Assembly: GCA_024644535.1 (NCBI GenBank)
Contig: JAHEKX010000011.1
Span: forward strand, 29,067-93,066
DNA length: 64,000 bases
Direction of reading: 5' to 3'
From: Gammaproteobacteria bacterium
GTDB taxonomy: Bacteria > Pseudomonadota > Gammaproteobacteria > Pseudomonadales > Halieaceae
The notes under the pieces were generated by a model. It had not been told where the DNA came from, did no database searches, and saw only the letters and a list, made by a program, of their open reading frames with translations. The position numbers and the translations under genes are program-made. Below are positions 60,378 through 64,000 of the stretch, in pieces. Within the stretch, counting starts at the first letter, position 1. Each line of letters starts with the position of its first letter.

Positions 60378-61338
60378 GGCCGGCCAAGCCGCATCTCGCG
60401 GGACTAGCAAAGTGTCTTTTGCTCGACGGTTTGCGAACTGGCGTTTGCATCATCGCCTAGCTCGGCGCGATACGTTGGGGCGCATGGGCCGCCACTGGGT
60501 CTCGACTTTATTAACTGTCTTGGTGATGGGGGTGGTGCTGAGTCTGCCGGCGGCTCTAAGCATGGGGGTTCTGACCTTAGATGCCGCGCTAGCTGAAGTC
60601 GATCGAGGCGACTCCATCACGGTTATGACGCATGATTCAGTATCGTTGGCACAAGCCAGCAAGCTGTCTGAAGAGCTGGCCTCTCTTGCCTTAGTTGAGT
60701 CAGTGTCGCTTGTGTCAAAGGAGCAAGCGTTGACTGAACTGAGCCAGTGGTTGGGTTTAAGCCCTGAGGTGCTGGCATCACTGGGTAACCCTTTGCCGCA
60801 CTCAATTTCTTTAAGATTGACCTCTACCCAACCCGAGGCCTTGCAAGCAGTGACCGATCAGCTTGCTAATAACCCCTTCGTGGCTGACGTATTGCTAGAT
60901 ATGGAGTGGCTCACCCGGCTGCAATCCATTGCCCTATTCGGTGAGCGCTTACTGTGGGCTTTTGTCGCTATAGCCTTATTGGCCTGTTTACTGATTATCG
61001 GTAACACCATTCGACTTGCGGTGGAAAATCGTCGGCAAGAGGTACTGGTGACCAAGCTTGTCGGTGCAAACAATGCCTATGTCATACGTCCTTTCTTGTA
61101 TACAGGCTTCGCGTACGGTGCCGCTGGCGGACTGGTCGCGCTATTAATTGCCTACAGCGTTAAATACTGGCTTGGAGGTCCGATAGAAGCCTTGGCAAAT
61201 TCCTATCAGGCGCCCAACTTCGCTCTGCGTTTTCCTATACCCCTGGCGTTGGGTTTACTGTTAACGGCCGTCGTGCTTGGAATAGTTGGGGCATGGGTTT
61301 CAGCTCGGCGCCAGTTAAAGCTTATTGAACCTCGATAA
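60364..61338 (+). CDS. ftsX: Cell division membrane protein FtsX
   Basis: FtsX is the membrane partner of FtsE. The 324-residue protein starts at GTG 60364 (GTG 60370 is an alternative). One N-terminal helix (about residues 52-72), a periplasmic loop that in the family contacts EnvC-type activators (about 75-190) and three more helices follow, as in other FtsX. The gene lies between ftsE and rpoH, with a 103-base gap to rpoH. Confidence 0.95.
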   Translation: MVVTKAGQAASRGTSKVSFARRFANWRLHHRLARRDTLGRMGRHWVSTLLTVLVMGVVLSLPAALSMGVLTLDAALAEVDRGDSITVMTHDSVSLAQASKLSEELASLALVESVSLVSKEQALTELSQWLGLSPEVLASLGNPLPHSISLRLTSTQPEALQAVTDQLANNPFVADVLLDMEWLTRLQSIALFGERLLWAFVAIALLACLLIIGNTIRLAVENRRQEVLVTKLVGANNAYVIRPFLYTGFAYGAAGGLVALLIAYSVKYWLGGPIEALANSYQAPNFALRFPIPLALGLLLTAVVLGIVGAWVSARRQLKLIEPR

Positions 61339-61387
61339 AACTCATCTAATCGTATTTTACTTGCGTAACTAAGGAACTTTTGTCAAA

Positions 61388-61414
61388 TTAGCACTCTAAG
61401 GGTGAGAGTGCTAA
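61388..61414. promoter_or_regulatory. Perfect CIRCE operator (HrcA site) upstream of rpoH
   Basis: TTAGCACTC (61388-61396), a 9-base spacer and GAGTGCTAA (61406-61414) match the CIRCE consensus exactly in both arms and spacing. CIRCE is bound by the heat-shock repressor HrcA. It lies 27 bases upstream of the rpoH start, between ftsX and rpoH, so it would control rpoH rather than the ftsYEX operon. Confidence 0.95.
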
Positions 61415-61441
61415 ACTTATAGGGCACAGCAAGGAGATATA

Positions 61442-62299
61442 ATGTCTACCCAACTACAGCCTGTTGATCAAATGGTGCCTGGCGCCAATTTGGCCGCCTA
61501 CATTCAGACCGTAAGCAGCATTCCGGTGCTGTCGGTCGAGCGTGAGCGGGAATTGGCCGAGGATCTCTACTACAATGACAATTTAGAAGCGGCGCGCCAA
61601 CTGGTTATGTCGCACTTGCGTTTTGTGGTTCACATTGCACGTAGCTACTCAGGCTACGGTCTGGCAGAAGCCGATCTTATTCAAGAAGGTAACGTGGGTT
61701 TGATGAAGGCGGTAAAACGCTTTAACCCCGAAAAAGGTGTTCGTCTGGTGTCTTTTGCCGTGCACTGGATTAAGGCCGAAATGCACGAATTCATTCTGCG
61801 CAACTGGCGTATCGTGAAAGTGGCTACCACTAAAGCACAGCGCAAATTGTTTTTTAACTTGCGCTCATCTAAAAAGGCGTTGGCTTGGTTGTCCGCCGAA
61901 GAAGCGCAAGCCGTGGCTGATGATTTGGGCGTCGATTTGCGTGAAGTGGCTACCATGGAAGCACGCATGAGCTCACGCGATGTGGCGTTTGATGCCCCAA
62001 GCGATAGTGACGACGAAGTGTACGCGCCGCAGTATTATCTTGAAGATCACCGTGCTGACCCTGCACAGCAAGTGGAATCCACTAACTGGCAAGAAGATAG
62101 CGAGTCGCGTTTGCACTACGCCCTAGAGCAGTTAGACGAGCGCAGCCGCGATATTTTAGCGCAGCGCTGGTTGAACGACGATAAAGCAACACTGCACGAT
62201 TTGGCGGCTCAGTATGGCGTGTCGGCCGAACGTATTCGCCAGCTCGAGCAAAATGCCATGCAAAAAGTGCGCAAGCTCATGGGTGAGCTGGTCGCGTAA
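61442..62299 (+). CDS. rpoH: RNA polymerase heat-shock sigma factor (sigma-32)
   Basis: RpoH directs RNA polymerase to heat-shock promoters. The 285-residue protein has sigma region 2 ([20 protein letters not shown] near residue 47, [20 protein letters not shown] near 78), the RpoH-specific box [13 protein letters not shown] near 132, and region 4 ([20 protein letters not shown] near 250). An AAGGAG Shine-Dalgarno precedes ATG. It follows ftsX in the usual position. A perfect CIRCE element directly upstream implies HrcA repression, beyond the post-transcriptional control known for E. coli rpoH. Confidence 0.97.
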   Translation: MSTQLQPVDQMVPGANLAAYIQTVSSIPVLSVERERELAEDLYYNDNLEAARQLVMSHLRFVVHIARSYSGYGLAEADLIQEGNVGLMKAVKRFNPEKGVRLVSFAVHWIKAEMHEFILRNWRIVKVATTKAQRKLFFNLRSSKKALAWLSAEEAQAVADDLGVDLREVATMEARMSSRDVAFDAPSDSDDEVYAPQYYLEDHRADPAQQVESTNWQEDSESRLHYALEQLDERSRDILAQRWLNDDKATLHDLAAQYGVSAERIRQLEQNAMQKVRKLMGELVA

Positions 62300-62304
62300 T
62301 TCTT

Positions 62305-62700
62305 ATGTGGTTCTCTAAACCCGAGCGCACAATGCAAACTGCAGCGGCGCTCGGTGCCTTGGCCGTTATGGCCGGCGCCTTTGGCGGTCACGTTATCGAT
62401 AGATTTATGCCGCCCGGTGACGTTGCCGTGTATCAGACAGCCGTTAAATACCATTTTTGGCATGCCTTGGCGTTATTACTTGTGTCAATCGCACAATGGC
62501 GTGCGCCTACAAGTGCTTGGTTAGCGCGCTCGGCGGCATTTTTAACTGTTGGCTGCGTATTATTTTCTGGAAGCTTATACACCTTAACGCTGATGAATTT
62601 GCGTTTTCTGGGTATCATTACGCCTTTTGGCGGCTTAGCCTTTATTTTGGCGTGGTTATGCTTGATACCAGCTTCTCGGGAATTAACAAAACATGAGTGA
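62305..62700 (+). CDS. DUF423 (YgdD-like) membrane protein
   Basis: A 131-residue inner-membrane protein with about four hydrophobic helices. The family hallmark AAALGALAVMAGAFGGHVID near residue 13 is present, along with FWHALALLLVS near 51 and ITPFGGLAFILAWLCL near the C-terminus. Function is unknown. It starts 5 bases after rpoH and overlaps trmB by 8 bases, so the three are probably cotranscribed. Confidence 0.9.
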   Translation: MWFSKPERTMQTAAALGALAVMAGAFGGHVIDRFMPPGDVAVYQTAVKYHFWHALALLLVSIAQWRAPTSAWLARSAAFLTVGCVLFSGSLYTLTLMNLRFLGIITPFGGLAFILAWLCLIPASRELTKHE

Positions 62701-63382
62701 AAGCAGTTTTTCACGTCGTATTAAAAGTTATGTGATACGCGCAGGGCGCATGACAGAGGCTCAGCGCGAAGGTCTTGATGTGGTCTGGCCGCGTTTTGGT
62801 CTTTTAGCCGAAACCGGAACTTTGGATTACGATGCTGTGTTCGAGCAGCGTGGCCCCGTCGTGTTTGAAATCGGTTTTGGAATGGGGCAATCGCTTTTAG
62901 CGCAAGCGTTAGCCGAACCCGATCATCGTTACATTGGCGTCGAAGTGCACCGACCCGGCGTAGGTAAGTTGTTGCACGATGCGATGGAGGCACGAGCCAC
63001 CAATATTCGCGTGTACTGCCACGATGCGGTCGAAGTACTTGAGCAGTGCATTCCAGAGGCATCACTTGACCGCGTGCAGGTGTTTTTCCCTGATCCTTGG
63101 CACAAAAAAAAACACCACAAACGCCGTCTTATTCAGCCTGAATTTTTGAGTTTACTGGCGCGCTACATGAAGCCGGGTGCTATTTTGCACTTGGCCACCG
63201 ACTGGCAAAACTATGCCGAGCACATGCTTGAAGTGTTAAGCCCCCATCCTGACTTTAAAAACACGATGCCAGAGGCAGAGCCCTATGCGCCGCGGCCGGA
63301 TTCTCGGCCCTTGACCAAGTTCGAGAAGCGCGGCGAGCGTTTGGGCCATGGCGTTTGGGATTTGTTGTTCGAGCGGGTTTGA
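62693..63382 (+). CDS. trmB: tRNA (guanine46-N7)-methyltransferase
   Basis: TrmB places m7G at position 46 of tRNA. The 229-residue protein has the SAM-binding motif VFEIGFGMGQSLLAQALAEP near residue 51, YIGVEVHRPGVGKLL near 76, and the conserved VQVFFPDPWHKKKHHKRRLI near 124. The end (KFEKRGERLGHGVWDLLF) is typical. It overlaps the DUF423 gene by 8 bases. Confidence 0.96.
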   Translation: MSESSFSRRIKSYVIRAGRMTEAQREGLDVVWPRFGLLAETGTLDYDAVFEQRGPVVFEIGFGMGQSLLAQALAEPDHRYIGVEVHRPGVGKLLHDAMEARATNIRVYCHDAVEVLEQCIPEASLDRVQVFFPDPWHKKKHHKRRLIQPEFLSLLARYMKPGAILHLATDWQNYAEHMLEVLSPHPDFKNTMPEAEPYAPRPDSRPLTKFEKRGERLGHGVWDLLFERV

Positions 63383-63500
63383 TTACGTTTCGCAAATTTT
63401 TGGTTTAAATAAGCGGCAGTGTTTCAACAATTGCTGAGTCCGTTTGCTATACGGTTACTGATACGGAGGTCGTGCTATAGCTATCTTGAATCGTAGCCCG

Positions 63501-64000
63501 TGACCTTTCCCCTCAGTTTGTACCAATCCTTCGATGAGATTTTTGCTAGGCCGCCTGCCTAGCGAACTCCTCTGGTGACACGTATCCCAGAGCACTGTGT
63601 GGACGCACTTTGTTGTAGTGGTCTCGCCACAGATCTATCTCATATCTTGCTTCATCGAGAGTGCGGAACCAGTGCTGATTCAGACACTCATTTCTGAACT
63701 TACCATTCAAGCTTTCAACAAAAGCATTCTGAGTCGGCTTGCCTGGTTGAATAAAGCCAAGCTGTACTGACGTCTCTTTGCTCCAGAAAAACATGGCTTT
63801 ACTCGTAAACTCGGTACCATTGTCACAGATAATCTTCTTCGGCTTGCCTCGTTGCTCAATCAGTTGTGACAGAAATCGTGATACCTGGCGACCGCTGATG
63901 GATACAGATACGAGCTGACCAACCATTTCCCGTGAGTAGTCATCGACAACATTCAAAACTCGGAAGCGTCGTCCACCGGCAAGCTGATCAGATACAAAAT
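63501..64000. mobile_element. Partial IS3-family insertion sequence, one end inside window
   Basis: A transposase orfB tail runs off the right edge. The likely element end is TGACCTTTCCCCTCAG at 63501, starting with TG as IS3-family ends do; the other end lies beyond 64000. The 118 bases between trmB and this point contain no visible gene. The boundary is inferred, since the matching inverted repeat and target duplication cannot be seen. Confidence 0.6.
63546..64000 (-). CDS. IS3-family transposase orfB (integrase core), 5' part outside window
   Basis: The frame is open from its stop at 63546 to the window end (about 151 residues visible), so the shorter ATG-initiated version is not its real start. 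DDE motif residues are visible: Asp in LNVVDDYSREMV, Asp in IICDNGTEFTS, and Glu in NAFVESLNGKFRNECLNQHW. YVSPEEFA near the end is typical of the IS3 orfB C-terminus. Whether the copy is intact cannot be judged here. Confidence 0.93.
   Translation of the reverse strand, partial: FVSDQLAGGRRFRVLNVVDDYSREMVGQLVSVSISGRQVSRFLSQLIEQRGKPKKIICDNGTEFTSKAMFFWSKETSVQLGFIQPGKPTQNAFVESLNGKFRNECLNQHWFRTLDEARYEIDLWRDHYNKVRPHSALGYVSPEEFARQAA

Overview
The window looks like chromosome from a marine, heterotrophic gammaproteobacterium. The housekeeping gene order (spoT-rpoZ-gmk, yicC/rph/crc/pyrE, slmA-argB-algC-coaBC, radC, rpmB-rpmG, mutM, coaD, rsmD, ftsYEX-rpoH, trmB) resembles the Pseudomonas/Cellvibrionales arrangement. 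The accessory genes (beta-glucan hydrolases, Na+ symporters, taurine dissimilation, glycogen storage) fit a coastal or algae-associated lifestyle. I cannot fix the genus from sequence alone. Genes are packed tightly: no gene-free stretch exceeds about 220 bases. I saw no rRNA, tRNA, CRISPR array or prophage. The only mobile DNA is a truncated IS3-type element at the right edge.

Layout. (1) 1-2924: partial spoT, rpoZ and gmk on the minus strand. (2) 2988-4619: an S41 protease lipoprotein. (3) 4784-18022: a seven-gene glycogen operon, malQ-glgB-glgX-glgP-glgC-pgm-glgA, covering precursor activation, synthesis, branching, debranching, phosphorolysis and maltodextrin recycling. (4) 18019-20817: a SIMPL-domain protein and a LytS/LytR-type two-component pair. 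(5) 20930-26333: a secreted GH16 beta-glucanase, a GH3 beta-glucosidase and a Na+/sugar symporter, ending in a clear terminator; together these look like a beta-glucan (laminarin-type) use module. (6) 26495-35979: a minus-strand taurine dissimilation cluster (aminotransferase tpa, sulfite exporter tauZ, AGCS symporter, MocR regulator, xsc, a citrate synthase, pta). (7) 36198-45437: a small polysaccharide set (UDP-sugar dehydrogenase, GT4, deacetylase), then assorted genes (DUF2892, ATP-grasp, NTF2-like, atypical SDR, SpmA-SpmB fusion, LysR, a small exported protein, a GDT1-family exporter). (8) 45511-63382: the conserved housekeeping block. (9) 63501-64000: IS3 remnant or partial copy.

How it fits together. 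Extracellular beta-glucan can be cut by GH16, reduced to glucose by GH3, and imported by the SSS symporter. Pgm and GlgC/GlgA/GlgB then store it as glycogen, and GlgP/GlgX/MalQ return it. Taurine carbon becomes acetyl phosphate through Xsc, acetyl-CoA through Pta and citrate through the local citrate synthase, with sulfite exported by TauZ. A Crc homologue (degenerate exonuclease III fold) between rph and pyrE suggests Pseudomonas-like catabolite repression.

The most striking regulatory signal is a perfect CIRCE operator (9-bp arms, 9-bp spacer) in front of rpoH. It implies that the HrcA repressor controls the heat-shock sigma factor here. The accessory block lies between gmk and yicC, genes that are usually neighbours in related bacteria.
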